Of a stretch of 64,000 nt of DNA, positions 63,856 to 64,000 are shown one piece after another. Made by a program: the position numbers and the translations under genes. The notes beneath the pieces were generated by a model. It saw only the letters and a list, made by a program, of their open reading frames with translations. It was not told the DNA's origin and ran no database searches. Source of the DNA: Heracleum sosnowskyi (taxonomy: Eukaryota; Streptophyta; Magnoliopsida; Apiales; Apiaceae); contig CM061238.1 in NCBI GenBank assembly GCA_030848705.1, positions 54,475,133-54,539,132 of the forward strand, read 5' to 3'. Each line of letters begins with the position of its first letter. Within the stretch, counting starts at the first letter, position 1.

Positions 63856-64000
63856 ATCGCTGATGAATAAACAATAATTGGCTTAATCAAACAGTTCATA
63901 TAAGAGAAGGAAGGATCACAATTGATATCTCGAAGGTTTACAGATCTTCTCAACGGTGCATGGATACACTCGTTGCAATAAGTAGAATAACAGTTATGAT
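63856..64000 (-). other. Untranslated leader of G
   Basis: Sequence upstream of the gag ATG. There is no TGGTATCAGAGC or other primer-binding site before the window ends, so the 5' LTR is not in view. Confidence 0.6.

Larger units (their letters stand above)
55905..64000 (-). mobile_element. G: Tekay/Del-type Ty3/gypsy chromovirus, 5' end outside the window
   Basis: Minus-strand order: leader (63856-64000), one gag-pol ORF (59242-63855), polypurine tract, 3' LTR (55905-59202). Domain order protease, RT, RNase H, integrase defines Ty3/gypsy. The C-terminal chromodomain-like tail and LTR ends place it with Tekay. No internal defect is seen. The 5' LTR and primer-binding site must lie to the right of 64000. 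Confidence 0.93.

Overview
The window is plant nuclear DNA from a eudicot-like genome and is made almost entirely of nested retrotransposons. I see no ordinary host gene, rRNA, tRNA or CRISPR array. The evidence for a plant is the set of families: long Ty1/copia elements of the SIRE/Maximus type (gag, pol and a third env-like ORF, with a primer-binding site matching the 3' end of initiator-Met tRNA), a Ty3/gypsy chromovirus of the Tekay/Del type, long chromovirus-like LTRs and plant L1-type LINEs. The species cannot be named from this.

Layout from left to right: A, a SIRE-type element on the minus strand (1-7837, running off the left edge); H, a piece of a copia-like LTR (7838-8705); T, the 3' part of a chromovirus-like LTR (8706-10795); L2, a 5'-truncated LINE (10796-12175, minus); E, an internal SIRE fragment (12176-13728, minus); C, a SIRE-type element (13729-38775, minus) interrupted by B, a complete and very young SIRE-type element of a different family (15999-29098, plus, target duplication TTCAT); L1, a LINE with both ORFs (38776-43575, plus); D, a SIRE-type element related to A and C (43576-53521, plus) interrupted by S, a 4,668-bp solo LTR with target duplication CAAAC (45442-50109); F, part of a chromovirus LTR (53522-55904, minus); and G, a Tekay-type element with one open polyprotein (55905-64000, minus, running off the right edge).

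The junctions fit a single nest. E is the oldest visible layer. L2 and C sit in E; T in L2, H in T and A in H lead to the left; B and L1 in C, D in L1, S and F in D, and G in F lead to the right. B (LTRs with one visible mismatch in 1,016 bp) is the youngest datable insertion. C is older (LTRs about 2% different, several nonsense mutations).

Three observations stand out. (1) A and C both carry, between pol and the env-like ORF and in antisense, a small gene-like cassette with its own TATA box, leader, ATG context, a conserved acidic 128-139-residue protein and a 3' region. It looks like a captured gene kept under protein-level selection. (2) B carries about 39 copies of a short CpG-containing motif, RTCAACGRWWY, on both strands in its LTRs, gag, pol linker, spacer and env-like ORF. 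The A/C/D family has a different dispersed motif, TCAGGATT, in the equivalent places. (3) All four SIRE-type LTRs keep a hairpin near the LTR 3' end whose stem varies by paired changes. Other notable points are a splice-acceptor-like signal at every gag/pol boundary and an integrase-deleted pol in D.
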